From a virus: a stretch of DNA of 22,447 nucleotides. Position 1 is the stretch's first letter, and each line of letters starts with the position of its first letter. The stretch is taken from positions 1 to 22,447 of IMG/VR virus record IMGVR_UViG_3300017788_000193. One strand, written 5' to 3'. Of this stretch, positions 1-6,598 are shown one piece after another. A program made the position numbers and the translations under genes. A model generated the notes under the pieces. That model saw only the letters and a program-made list of their open reading frames with translations. It did no database searches and was not told the DNA's origin.

Positions 1-1
1 A

Positions 2-394
2 AAGAACCACCCAGACTTAGTTGACCGCATTAAGTACACATCAAGCCAAACAATTACAGAGGATATGCTTGCTCGTATGTTTGACTTAGATCGTGTTCTT
101 GTTGCTCGTGCAGTAAAGGCAACTAACAATGAAGGTGCAGCCGAAGCATATGGATTTGCTTATGGTAAAGCAGCAGCACTTTATTATGTAGCACCAAGTC
201 CGGGATTACTAACTCCATCAGCAGGTTATACTTTCTCATGGACTGGTGTATCAGGCGGAATTGGTTCAACAATTGGTGTAAGTTCATTCCGTATGGAATC
301 ACTAAAGGCAGAGCGTGTTGAGGCTGAAATGGCTTTTGACAACAAAGTTATTGGCGCTGACCTTGGTTATTTCTGGAATACAATCGTCGCTTAA
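2..394 (+). CDS. Major capsid protein, C-terminal part (5' end outside window)
   Basis: The frame is open from the first bases of the window, so this is the last 130 residues of a longer gene. The fragment begins KNHPDLVDRIKYTSS and contains a helical stretch (ITEDMLARMFDLDRVLVARA), then a beta-rich tail with MESLKAERVEAEMAFDNKVIGADLGYFW just before the stop. This pattern, a surface helix followed by an RxE-type strand and a hydrophobic C-terminus, is what I associate with HK97-fold coat proteins of actinophages. Such proteins form the icosahedral shell. A hairpin terminator follows directly, and two small genes and then a fibre island come next. The internal ATG at 65 is only the first Met in the visible part and is not the true start. 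The call rests on family resemblance and on position upstream of the connector genes. Confidence 0.75.
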   Translation, partial: KNHPDLVDRIKYTSSQTITEDMLARMFDLDRVLVARAVKATNNEGAAEAYGFAYGKAAALYYVAPSPGLLTPSAGYTFSWTGVSGGIGSTIGVSSFRMESLKAERVEAEMAFDNKVIGADLGYFWNTIVA

Positions 395-407
395 TTCAGT
401 AACAAAT

Positions 408-441
408 GAAAGGAGAGTCTTCATTGGCTCTCCTTTCTTTA
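408..441 (+). terminator. Hairpin terminator or attenuator after the capsid gene
   Basis: A perfect 10-bp stem is formed by GAAAGGAGAG (408-417) and CTCTCCTTTC (428-437), with a 10-nt loop and a short TTTA tail. It lies 14 bases after the capsid stop. The T-tract is short, so partial termination is likely. That would lower expression of the downstream island relative to the capsid gene. Confidence 0.7.
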
Positions 442-457
442 TTAGAAAAGGAAAAAT

Positions 458-802
458 ATGCCACAAGTAAATAGAATTACAAGAGGCGAAGCAGCAGTCG
501 GCGCATTACAAATTGGCGACAACGATACTGTTTATGGTATCGAGTTCGGCACTGTAGCAATCGATCCTGCTTCAATCAATGCCACAACTCGTGGGGGAAC
601 TACATTTACTTTGACTGGTGCTGCTACCACAGACATCATCATCGTAAATCCACCTGCAACCTTGAACGATGATTTAATCTTCGCTGGAGCAGCCGTAACA
701 GCAGCAGATACAGTAACTATCTACCTTTACAACCCAACAGGAGATGCAATCAACCAAGCCGAAGTAACATTCTCATACTGCTGGATCGATACAACTGCAT
801 AA
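458..802 (+). CDS. Small beta-rich head protein (putative decoration protein)
   Basis: This 114-residue protein has an AAGGA ribosome binding site about 6 nt before the ATG. The sequence alternates hydrophobic and Thr/Ala/Asp residues (for example IIIVNPPATLNDDLIFAGA and DTVTIYLYNPTGDAINQAEV). This predicts an all-beta sandwich with no signal peptide or membrane segment. It sits immediately after the capsid gene, where many siphoviruses carry a capsid decoration or stabilising protein. That role is inferred from position and predicted fold only; I do not recognise the family. The ending FSYCWIDTTA has two bulky aromatic residues that could pack against a partner. Confidence 0.6.
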   Translation: MPQVNRITRGEAAVGALQIGDNDTVYGIEFGTVAIDPASINATTRGGTTFTLTGAATTDIIIVNPPATLNDDLIFAGAAVTAADTVTIYLYNPTGDAINQAEVTFSYCWIDTTA

Positions 803-803
803 G

Positions 804-1004
804 ATGAAAGCAAAGATTCTAAAAAGAATGACTGTTGACGGCAAGATTATCGAGCCGGGAACTGTCTTAGATGTAACGAGTTGGCGAACCGCTGCTTCAT
901 TGAAAAACAATAGATATATTGAATTCATCGAAGAAAAGGTAGAGATTAAAGAAGTAGAAAAAAAGACTAAGTCAAAGCAAGAAAAAGACTTAGAGGTTAA
1001 GTAA
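804..1004 (+). CDS. Small head-module protein, 66 aa
   Basis: The start is one base after the preceding stop, so translation is probably coupled. Residues 1-45 resemble a compact beta fold that reads as 'modify a residue, give a value' (KRMTVDGKIIEPGTVLDVTSWRT), followed by a highly charged Lys/Glu tail (residues 46-66). The same architecture, a short beta domain with an acidic/basic tail, recurs in the protein at 10692-10952, which has the comparable motif NKRVEAGELVSDL. Small proteins of this kind are common next to phage capsid and tail-tube genes, but their function is not known to me. The gene ends just before a strong hairpin. Confidence 0.6.
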   Translation: MKAKILKRMTVDGKIIEPGTVLDVTSWRTAASLKNNRYIEFIEEKVEIKEVEKKTKSKQEKDLEVK

Positions 1005-1009
1005 ACTAG

Positions 1010-1040
1010 AGGGGTGGTTAGCAATAGCCACCCCTTTATC
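1010..1040 (+). terminator. Strong hairpin terminator closing the head gene block
   Basis: AGGGGTGGTTA (1010-1020) pairs with TAGCCACCCCT (1025-1035) over 11 bp, with one G-U wobble and a GCAA (GNRA) tetraloop, followed by TTATCT. The next gene's ribosome binding site follows within 10 bases and leaves no room for a full promoter. Genes of the island are therefore probably reached by read-through. Confidence 0.75.
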
Positions 1041-1051
1041 TAAGGAGTTTT

Positions 1052-1324
1052 ATGGCACTAAACCATGCGCAAGTTACAGTAGGAACTACTGCGACTTTAT
1101 TATCAGCAGCAACAGCAGGTCGAGATGGCCAAACAGTTTTAGTACAAAACCCAACAACTGGTGTCAATGTTTATATTGGCGGAGAAGGCGTTACTACTGC
1201 TTCTTATGGATTTTTACTTTTAGCAGGAACTGCTTTTGCTATTGATTTACAAGCAGGAGAAGGAATTTACGGAGTAGTTGCTTCAAGCACTCAAGTCGTT
1301 GGCGTTATTCGACAAGGAGTTTAA
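1052..1324 (+). CDS. Small beta-rich virion protein, 90 aa
   Basis: An AAGGAG ribosome binding site lies a few bases before the ATG, immediately after the terminator hairpin. The protein reads as repeated short beta strands (QVTVGTTATLLS, GQTVLVQNPTTGVNVYIGG, VVGVIRQGV) with many small residues. I associate the pattern 'TVxVxNPxTGxxVYIGGxGVTTxxYGF' with small phage head or fibre proteins that have a jelly-roll-like fold; this is from general memory, not a search. It is the first gene of the island between the capsid and connector genes and probably encodes a surface-exposed structural protein. Confidence 0.6.
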   Translation: MALNHAQVTVGTTATLLSAATAGRDGQTVLVQNPTTGVNVYIGGEGVTTASYGFLLLAGTAFAIDLQAGEGIYGVVASSTQVVGVIRQGV

Positions 1325-1326
1325 TA

Positions 1327-1536
1327 ATGGCTATTTCAATTATTCAATACCCAGTTCCTCAGGTTCTTGTAGATAGCAAAGGTGATATGTTTGTTGCTAC
1401 TGCTGATAACACAGTAGGTAAGTTATCAGTAGGCGCTAACGGAACCGTCCTCACAGCCGACTCAAATGAAGCGGGCGGAGTAAAATGGGCAGCAGCAGCA
1501 AGCGGAGGATTTGATTCTTTTTTGTTAATGGGTTAG
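1327..1536 (+). CDS. Mini fibre-like protein with trimerisation-type motif, 69 aa
   Basis: The ATG follows the previous stop by two bases, with GGAGT upstream. The centre (residues 31-55) carries the pattern KLSVGANGTVLTADSNEAGG followed by VKWA. This is very widespread in phage tail fibres and knob-like structures, where 'G.nGtvLtadS...GvkWa' repeats form intertwined trimers. Here the motif occurs once in a tiny protein, so it may be the trimerising base of a short fibre. The C-terminus is GFDSFLLMG. A closely similar hydrophobic ending is found on the next three proteins, which suggests a shared docking tail. Receptor-binding or head-fibre functions are both possible. Confidence 0.65.
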   Translation: MAISIIQYPVPQVLVDSKGDMFVATADNTVGKLSVGANGTVLTADSNEAGGVKWAAAASGGFDSFLLMG

Positions 1537-1545
1537 GAGTTTATT

Positions 1546-2085
1546 ATGGCATTAAGCCCTGATATAAGTACAGCAATTCTAACTGGCACCTATGTAGATA
1601 TAAATGGAAACCCACAAGTAGGTTTAGTCCGCTTTACTGCAATTTGTAATGTTATTGATACTGACCAAAATCAAATAGTAGTGAGTCAGCCAGTTACAGA
1701 TATTTTAGATGGTAGTGGGGCTTTTAGCGTTACTCTGCCAGTAACTAATGATGCTGACTATACGCCTAATCCTATTGCGTACAGAGTTGAAGAGATATTT
1801 GGAGGCGGTAGAGATTTTTTCATTACTTTACCAGCAGGTCAAGCAAGTTATGATTTAGCAGACTTATCAGAAGCAGTAGATAGTGCCACCGCAGGTAGTT
1901 TTGTTACTACTACTCAATATAATACTTTATTAGGTACTTACAATACCGCTGACGGAAGTTTTACAACTTTAGATAATGCGGAAGATATAGCCGATGCCGC
2001 TACCGCAAATGCTGTGTTATGTTCTGACGAAGTTGCAAACATTCAAAAAGTATCTTTACAACCTTTTATGCTGATGGGACTATAA
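1546..2085 (+). CDS. Beta-sandwich virion protein (paralogue of 2278-2958)
   Basis: This 179-residue protein has a GGAGT ribosome binding site. Residues 8-112 form a domain with strands TAILTGTYVDINGNPQVGLVRF, GSGAFSVTLPVTND and IAYRVEEIFGGGRDFFITLPA. The pattern 'tGtyvD.nGnP..G.V.Ftp...sG.fs..LP..d......pY.v.E.f.....f.i.lP' is common in minor tail and fibre proteins of actinophages. The same domain recurs in the gene at 2278-2958, so the two are paralogues separated by a 63-residue gene. The C-terminal 65 residues are unlike the paralogue until the final QPFMLMGL, which matches the endings of the neighbouring proteins. It is probably a surface fibre or decoration component. Confidence 0.65.
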   Translation: MALSPDISTAILTGTYVDINGNPQVGLVRFTAICNVIDTDQNQIVVSQPVTDILDGSGAFSVTLPVTNDADYTPNPIAYRVEEIFGGGRDFFITLPAGQASYDLADLSEAVDSATAGSFVTTTQYNTLLGTYNTADGSFTTLDNAEDIADAATANAVLCSDEVANIQKVSLQPFMLMGL

Positions 2086-2086
2086 A

Positions 2087-2278
2087 ATGGCTTACGTCCC
2101 TGCGTCGTCCTATACCACTTACACAAATATCATGGCGGGTATTACTCCTGTTACAGATATTGGTAATGCAATTTCATCTGCTATTGATACAGCAAGTGCT
2201 GACGTAACAGCAGATTTGGCAACTATTCAAGCATTAGTTCCTTTAGTTGCTAATCCATTTTTAGGCGGTATTGGCTAA
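2087..2278 (+). CDS. Mini-protein of the fibre island, 63 aa
   Basis: The ATG is one base after the preceding stop, and the stop overlaps the next start as TAATG. The protein is Ala/Thr/Ile-rich with a helical central part (ISSAIDTASADVTADLATIQALV) and ends VANPFLGGIG. It has no membrane segment or recognised domain. Its central helix could be a short coiled-coil multimerisation element. Its C-terminus (P-F-L-G-G) is a loose version of the FLLMG-type ending of its neighbours. The gene is supported by tight spacing, coupling on both sides and composition rather than by homology. Confidence 0.55.
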   Translation: MAYVPASSYTTYTNIMAGITPVTDIGNAISSAIDTASADVTADLATIQALVPLVANPFLGGIG

Positions 2279-2958
2279 TGACAATAGGTGCAGCAGTAAC
2301 TACTGTCACAGTAGCAGGAAATTTTGTTGATTACACAGGAACGGCTATTAGTGGTCAAGTCAAATTTACTTTGAGTACTGTTCTTCAAAATACTACTGAT
2401 AATAAAATTATTGTGCCTTCAACAAAGTCGGTGACTTTAGATTCTAATGGTTCTTTCAGCACTACTCTTCCAGCCACAGACGATACTGACTTAACTCCTA
2501 TTCCTTATACAATCACAGTTGAAGAAGCCTTTCCTAAAGGTAGAACATATACAATTAGCCTTCCTGCTGCTACAGCAGGAACACTTAATTTAGCCGATAT
2601 AAGTCCCGCTATTACTGCTCCTGATACCTATGTCAGTTTGATCGCCGATACTATATGGAATGTATTGACTGCCGATATAGATACCCTTGACGCCCAAATC
2701 GACCAAGGCACTTCTAGTTATGTATTTAGTGGTAAATATAGATACTTTGAATACGGTAATGCTACCTATACGGCCTTAAACGCAAGGGCAGCGACCTATA
2801 CGGCTTTAACTAACATTACTTGGACTACAGTTCCGAGTTTTTTTGACACTTATGAAACTCAAACTGAAAACGCTTCAGTTTCATCATCAGCGAGCGTGTC
2901 GACAGCACAATCTTTGACCACTGGAGTGCTAAACTCGTTCTTATTCTTAGGAGGCTAA
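2278..2958 (+). CDS. Beta-sandwich virion protein, 226 aa (paralogue of 1546-2085)
   Basis: The start overlaps the previous stop (TAATG). Residues 8-115 repeat the domain of the 1546-2085 product: VTVAGNFVDYTGTAISGQVKF, SNGSFSTTLPATDDTD and IPYTITVEEAF...YTISLPA are aligned strand for strand. The C-terminal half is longer than in the paralogue. It contains a tandem YTALNARAATYTALT pair and a Ser-rich stretch (ASVSSSASVSTAQSL) before the ending VLNSFLFLGG. The shared domain and shared ending, with divergent middles, suggest tandem duplication followed by exchange of the central part. That is typical of proteins presented on the virion surface. Function in host contact is inferred. Confidence 0.65.
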   Translation: MTIGAAVTTVTVAGNFVDYTGTAISGQVKFTLSTVLQNTTDNKIIVPSTKSVTLDSNGSFSTTLPATDDTDLTPIPYTITVEEAFPKGRTYTISLPAATAGTLNLADISPAITAPDTYVSLIADTIWNVLTADIDTLDAQIDQGTSSYVFSGKYRYFEYGNATYTALNARAATYTALTNITWTTVPSFFDTYETQTENASVSSSASVSTAQSLTTGVLNSFLFLGG

Positions 2959-3288
2959 ATGGCAACATCATATAAGGTCCTTGGGCAAGTAAATCCTTCC
3001 GCAACGACCGCAACAACAGTTTACACAGTTCCTTCAGCAACAGAAGCGGTAGTTAGTACTATCGTAGTTACTAATCAGGCAGGAACGGCTGGTACTTATC
3101 GTTTAGCGATTAGACCTGATGGTGAGTCCTTAGCGGCGAAACATTATATTGCTTATGATGTAGCCTTACCCGCGAACTCCACCCATACTTACACTATTGG
3201 AGTAACACTCAATGCAGCCGATGTAATAACAGGTTTTGCTTCTTCTGCTAACCAATCATTTAATGTTTTCGGAAGTGAGATTGCGTAA
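2959..3288 (+). CDS. Small beta-rich virion protein, paralogue A of three
   Basis: A very strong GGAGG ribosome binding site sits inside the end of the preceding gene. The 109-residue protein carries the pattern TTATTVYTVPSATEAVVSTI, then VVTNQAGTAGTYRLAI, and ends ITGFASSANQSFNVFGSEIA. The same order (LYTxPAxTxTIVxxxxVxN, TYTLSL, ITGxASxADxxFHxxGxEIA) is found in the two adjacent genes at 6771-7073 and 7073-7381, so the window holds three paralogues. Proteins with this 'TlYTVPa.t..iVStI.v.N' signature are frequent in marine and freshwater phages as small structural proteins. The exact virion position is unknown to me. Confidence 0.65.
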   Translation: MATSYKVLGQVNPSATTATTVYTVPSATEAVVSTIVVTNQAGTAGTYRLAIRPDGESLAAKHYIAYDVALPANSTHTYTIGVTLNAADVITGFASSANQSFNVFGSEIA

Positions 3289-4202
3289 TGGCATTTCTAG
3301 AAAATGGTAGTCCAGTAGCAACTAAGATAGGACCAATTGCTACTCTAAATACCGCTATCAATGGTAAAGCGGCAGTAACTTCAATTTTTACTATTGCAGA
3401 TACAACTCGAGTTTGGCTACTTATGCCACAATTAATTGCTGGAACTTACAATTGTGTAACCAGTACAGGAACAGCACGACTTTTTGTATTTAATACCAGC
3501 AATGCGTTAATTCAAGAAATCGCTGTTACTACTACTTCTGCAAGCACTGCCATTGCTTCAGACTTTAACCGCATTGAGTGTGAAGCGAGCACCGCGCTAG
3601 ACTTAAGTATTACGCCTGCTAATGACAAAATTACAACTCAAGGCGGAACTATGGTTTTACAACGATTAGATTCTGGTAATTACGCAGGCGATGGTACAGG
3701 CAACGCAGGAAATTATACTCCCGGTCAATATGCACATGTCGTCGTTGTTGGTGGCGGCGGAGGAGGCGGGGGCTTTGGAGGTTGGGCAGGAGTTGGTGGA
3801 GGCGGAACTGGCGGTGAGGGCGGAGTCGCTTTTAACAACACGGCTTTTGAACTAACTGGTAATTATTCTTTAACCGCTGGCGCTGGCGGTACTGTTGGCA
3901 ATAATGGTTCATCACCTAGTGCAGGAAACCCAGGGAATACTGGTGGCCAATCTACTGGCTTTACATTAAGTGCGGACGGCGGTTTGGGAGGAACGGGCGG
4001 AAGTGATAATTTAGGTGGTTTCGCACCAACAGGCGCAGGAGGAAGTCCAACAGGAGACCTTAATACAAACATCTATCGTCCAGCAACTAGAGCGAAACTG
4101 CAATGCGGAGCAGGGGGACAAGGTGCTAAAAACAATCCATTTTGGCAAGGTGGCGCCTCAGGTCAAGCAGGAAAGATATTGGTACTTAAATGGACTCCAT
4201 AG
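3288..4202 (+). CDS. Glycine-rich tail or head fibre adhesin, 304 aa
   Basis: The start overlaps the previous stop (TAATG). Residues 1-125 form a beta domain (SIFTIADTTRVWLLMPQ, ARLFVFNTSNALIQEIAV). Residues 150-300 are extremely glycine-rich, with a VVVVGGGGGGGGFGGW run and further runs around residues 165-180 and 230-275, and end GKILVLKWTP. Such glycine-rich distal domains are known from T4-like gp38 adhesins, where they fold as polyglycine-II bundles whose loops bind the receptor, and from many environmental phage fibres with a VVVGGGG...G..G.ivv.w ending. The protein is not collagen-like because no G-X-Y periodicity is visible. It is the best candidate for a receptor-binding tip in the window. 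Whether it sits on the tail or, given the gene position, on the capsid is open. Confidence 0.7.
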   Translation: MAFLENGSPVATKIGPIATLNTAINGKAAVTSIFTIADTTRVWLLMPQLIAGTYNCVTSTGTARLFVFNTSNALIQEIAVTTTSASTAIASDFNRIECEASTALDLSITPANDKITTQGGTMVLQRLDSGNYAGDGTGNAGNYTPGQYAHVVVVGGGGGGGGFGGWAGVGGGGTGGEGGVAFNNTAFELTGNYSLTAGAGGTVGNNGSSPSAGNPGNTGGQSTGFTLSADGGLGGTGGSDNLGGFAPTGAGGSPTGDLNTNIYRPATRAKLQCGAGGQGAKNNPFWQGGASGQAGKILVLKWTP

Positions 4203-4516
4203 TCGCAATCTTAAATAACAATAAAGTAATTGCTTCGCTTTATTTTAATCGCGAACCTTCGCAAGAAGAAATCAATCAATTTATTGGGGAGCATAATGGT
4301 ACTTCAGGTCGTAAGTTAACTGAATATGAAATAATCAATAACGACCAAGAAATAGAAGAACGAGTCCAACCTTATCCTTCATGGACTTGGAACAGCCAAA
4401 ATCGACAATGGTACTGTCCAGTTCTGCCTCCACCACCTGACGAAGAGGCTGGGATTTCTTACACTATTTGGGACGAAGATACTCAAACTTGGCAAGCAGG
4501 TCCACCTCGCTCTTAG
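4190..4516 (+). CDS. Small fibre-associated protein with PYPSW...W motifs, 108 aa
   Basis: The start lies inside the end of the adhesin gene in another frame (13-nt overlap), which implies translational coupling. Residues 1-60 are mixed alpha/beta. Residues 60-108 carry the pattern QPYPSWTWN...WYCPVLPPPPDEE, then YTIWDEDTQTWQ. From memory this pattern (PYPSW.l....W.aP...P.d...Y.WDE....W) is very common in cyanophage and pelagiphage genomes beside tail-fibre genes. Its role there is not established; a chaperone or attachment factor of the adhesin would fit the coupling. The proline/tryptophan-rich tail suggests an extended peptide that binds another protein. Confidence 0.7.
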   Translation: MDSIVAILNNNKVIASLYFNREPSQEEINQFIGEHNGTSGRKLTEYEIINNDQEIEERVQPYPSWTWNSQNRQWYCPVLPPPPDEEAGISYTIWDEDTQTWQAGPPRS

Positions 4517-4530
4517 TATAGTATTTAGGT

Positions 4531-5232
4531 ATGCAAAGAATTACCTTTACGAAATTAGGCGATTTTTTTATAGACCCTCAATACTATCCAACGCCGAGTA
4601 AAAAAGTTTTGCCTGAGTGGTATAAGAATACAAAATCTTATTTAACTGATAAACCAAAAGAAATTATTGCAGGTCAAACAACTGCGACTATTAAAAAATG
4701 CATGCCAGTTTTTGATGCTTTAACTAGCGGTTACATTATCTTTACATTTCAAGATATTTCTGTTGAACGCGACGGTGAAAATATCGTATTAAAAACTGTA
4801 ACGAATAACCCTCCTTTAGAATATCATGCCAAATGGCAGTTTAATGAACACCCGCATGCGGGAAAGTTATTTGGGGCTCCGAAATGGTTGAATCCTTGGT
4901 CTATTAGAACGCCAAAAGGATACTCTTGTCTTTTTATGAACCCTGTTCACGGCGCTAATTCTTTCACAATAGTCTTTGAAGGAATTGTAGATACTGACCA
5001 ATACGTCAACCCTGTAAACTTTCCTTTTGTTTTCAAAGACCCACATTTCGAAGGAATAATTCCCGCTGGCACTCCTTTAGTTCAAGTTATTCCTTTCAAA
5101 CGAGATAAGTGGCAATTAGAACTAGGAAGTGATAAAGATTATCAAAATGTAATTAAAAGTGTAGGCAAACTAAAAACTGTTTTTTATGAAGGTTACAAAA
5201 AATTTTTTTGGAGTTCGAAATCTTTTGATTAA
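4531..5232 (+). CDS. Phage protein of unknown function, marine-phage family, 233 aa
   Basis: The protein begins with the pattern KLGDFFIDPQYYPTPSKKVLPEWYK and continues through TIKKCMPVFDALTSGYII, PWSIRTPKGYSCLFMNP, VDTDQYVNPVNFPFVFKDP and FEGIIPAGTPLVQVIPFKRD. I recognise this string of conserved blocks from many marine and freshwater phage genomes, where it is annotated as hypothetical and often lies next to 2-oxoglutarate oxygenase genes, as here. No catalytic motif is evident. The wide, soluble, mostly beta architecture could be a carbohydrate or small-molecule binding fold. The ribosome binding site is weak (TAGGT). The gene converges with the minus-strand oxygenase, and the two stop codons share the bases TTAA. 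Confidence 0.65.
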   Translation: MQRITFTKLGDFFIDPQYYPTPSKKVLPEWYKNTKSYLTDKPKEIIAGQTTATIKKCMPVFDALTSGYIIFTFQDISVERDGENIVLKTVTNNPPLEYHAKWQFNEHPHAGKLFGAPKWLNPWSIRTPKGYSCLFMNPVHGANSFTIVFEGIVDTDQYVNPVNFPFVFKDPHFEGIIPAGTPLVQVIPFKRDKWQLELGSDKDYQNVIKSVGKLKTVFYEGYKKFFWSSKSFD

Positions 5233-5837
5233 CTTCCATTTATCCAAGTTACTAAGGCATATTTAGTTCCGCTAGTTACTGGATGGGCTACGTGAGTATA
5301 AGCATAATTTGAAGGAAAAATAACTAAAGTTCCTGCTTTCGGTTTATATGTTTGTCCAAAGGCTACAAATTCTAATTCACCGCCCTCATAATCATCGTTC
5401 AAATAAAGTATGGCTGATATCCACCTACCATTGTTTGGTCCGCCATCATAATGCGCGTCATAGTGGTCAGAGGTAGTTCCTTCATACTTCAAAAGTCCAT
5501 ACCCTTCATGCTCGCCATAACTACATTCAAAGTCTGTCGTATAAGACTTCAAATGTTCTTCTAGCAACAACCCGAAATCATTATGTATTTGTCTGCAAGT
5601 TTCATTACCTTGGTGCCCTAAAGTAGTGACACGCATTATTTTATTTCTGCGTTTGCCTGCCCATTCACCATTCAGCGTAACTGCCAATTCATAATTTACG
5701 CCTGAATCTTTGATTGCGACTTCTTTTTCTACATTTTCAATTATATTTCGCCAATTTTTGCTAGCACCTTCATAAATATAAACCGCCCCTGCGATTATTT
5801 TAGTTGGCTGTATCTTTGGACCATATATGTATTGCAT
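5229..5837 (-). CDS. Fe(II)/2-oxoglutarate-dependent oxygenase (prolyl 4-hydroxylase type)
   Basis: This 202-residue protein has the P4H catalytic core at residues 120-200. H129-x-D131 (HYDAHYDGG context) and distal H182 (YTHVAHPVTSG) would bind iron, and K192 (GTKYALVTW) is placed to hold the 2-oxoglutarate carboxylate. The strands WISAILYLNDDYEGGELEF and KAGTLVIFPS are typical of the double-stranded beta-helix. All key residues are present, so it is probably active as a hydroxylase; the substrate is unknown. Residues 1-100 are less conserved. The start is fixed by AAGGAG directly upstream, overlapping the end of the second oxygenase gene at 5840-6508. The two form a minus-strand pair inside a plus-strand structural region. 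Confidence 0.85.
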   Translation of the reverse strand: MQYIYGPKIQPTKIIAGAVYIYEGASKNWRNIIENVEKEVAIKDSGVNYELAVTLNGEWAGKRRNKIMRVTTLGHQGNETCRQIHNDFGLLLEEHLKSYTTDFECSYGEHEGYGLLKYEGTTSDHYDAHYDGGPNNGRWISAILYLNDDYEGGELEFVAFGQTYKPKAGTLVIFPSNYAYTHVAHPVTSGTKYALVTWINGS

Positions 5838-5839
5838 TT

Positions 5840-6508
5840 TTACTCCTTAACTAGATTAAAAAAAGAAGGTATTGAATAATTTTTTACATAGATAGCATCT
5901 GCTGCATCTCTTAAATCATAATTTATGTATTTTTCTGGCAATCCTAAATAAGGGCGGGCATCATATTTCAAAGGCCAATATAAGCCTTCAGCATTTACGT
6001 AATGCAGAAAAACTTGAACTTGCCAAGTGCCTTGCTCCCCTTCTAACGGTTCGCGCCAATGCTCTATTTCAGGACCTTTATACAAGACCATGTCCCCTAC
6101 ACCCATAAAAAATTCTTGATCTCCAACCTTCAATCCCCACTGATAATTAGGGTCAGTATGTTCATAGTTGTATCCTAAACATAAAGAAACGCTAATTTCA
6201 CAACTTGGTCTATCTGTATGGCGGTCAAGTTTATCTCCGGGACGATATGTCCTGTACACGGAATAGGTAGGAAAAAGTTTGAGACCTGTATTGGCTTCTA
6301 CTATTGGCAATGCATAAATCAATAGTGATTCCATTAAAGGGTCGCCATATTTCCTATGTGCCCCGACAACTTGGTCAGCATCAGGATTGTAATTCACAAA
6401 AGAATCAAAAACTCCATACTGGGCGGCAATGCCGCATATATCAGCAGAAATAGCGTTTTTTATATGCACGTATTTTCGTGTATTAAAAAGTTCGATATTG
6501 GCTTTCAC
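5840..6508 (-). CDS. Fe(II)/2-oxoglutarate-dependent oxygenase-like protein
   Basis: This is a second, distinct oxygenase. I place the start at the GTG (6506-6508, minus strand) because AAAGGAGA lies 3 nt upstream; a longer reading frame to 6577 has no comparable site. In the resulting 222-residue protein H97-T-D99 (YRPGDKLDRHTDRPS) and H150 (PEIEHWREPL) are the likely iron ligands, followed by the strand QVQVFLHYV. The motif GVGDMVLYKGPEIEHWR is typical of oxygenases found in cyanophages and pelagiphages. The usual Arg/Lys after the distal His is plausible in EHWRE. The gene is the first of a two-gene minus-strand operon. The substrate is unknown; phage fibre proteins, host proteins or DNA bases are all conceivable. 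Confidence 0.8.
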   Translation of the reverse strand: MKANIELFNTRKYVHIKNAISADICGIAAQYGVFDSFVNYNPDADQVVGAHRKYGDPLMESLLIYALPIVEANTGLKLFPTYSVYRTYRPGDKLDRHTDRPSCEISVSLCLGYNYEHTDPNYQWGLKVGDQEFFMGVGDMVLYKGPEIEHWREPLEGEQGTWQVQVFLHYVNAEGLYWPLKYDARPYLGLPEKYINYDLRDAADAIYVKNYSIPSFFNLVKE

Positions 6509-6598
6509 GTTTCTCCTTTGACTTAAAAATAGTCTATCACTGCCCTTAAGGCGATTAACGGCTTTTCTTGAGTACAACTCTTTTTATTTGAGCCCTTC

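Noticed and set aside
3730-4190. Collagen-like substrate for the prolyl hydroxylase in the adhesin
   Set aside because: The glycine-rich part lacks the regular G-X-Y period and has few prolines in the Y position.
4489-4522. Promoter before the 4531 gene (TTGGCA and TATAGT)
   Set aside because: The spacing of 22 nt between the boxes is too long, and the boxes lie within the preceding gene end.
5229-5232. TTAA shared by two stop codons as a special signal
   Set aside because: It is a simple consequence of tightly packed convergent genes; no hairpin is present.
6509-6577. Longer N-terminus of the second oxygenase
   Set aside because: No ribosome binding site precedes the Met at 6577, whereas AAAGGAGA is in place before the GTG at 6508.
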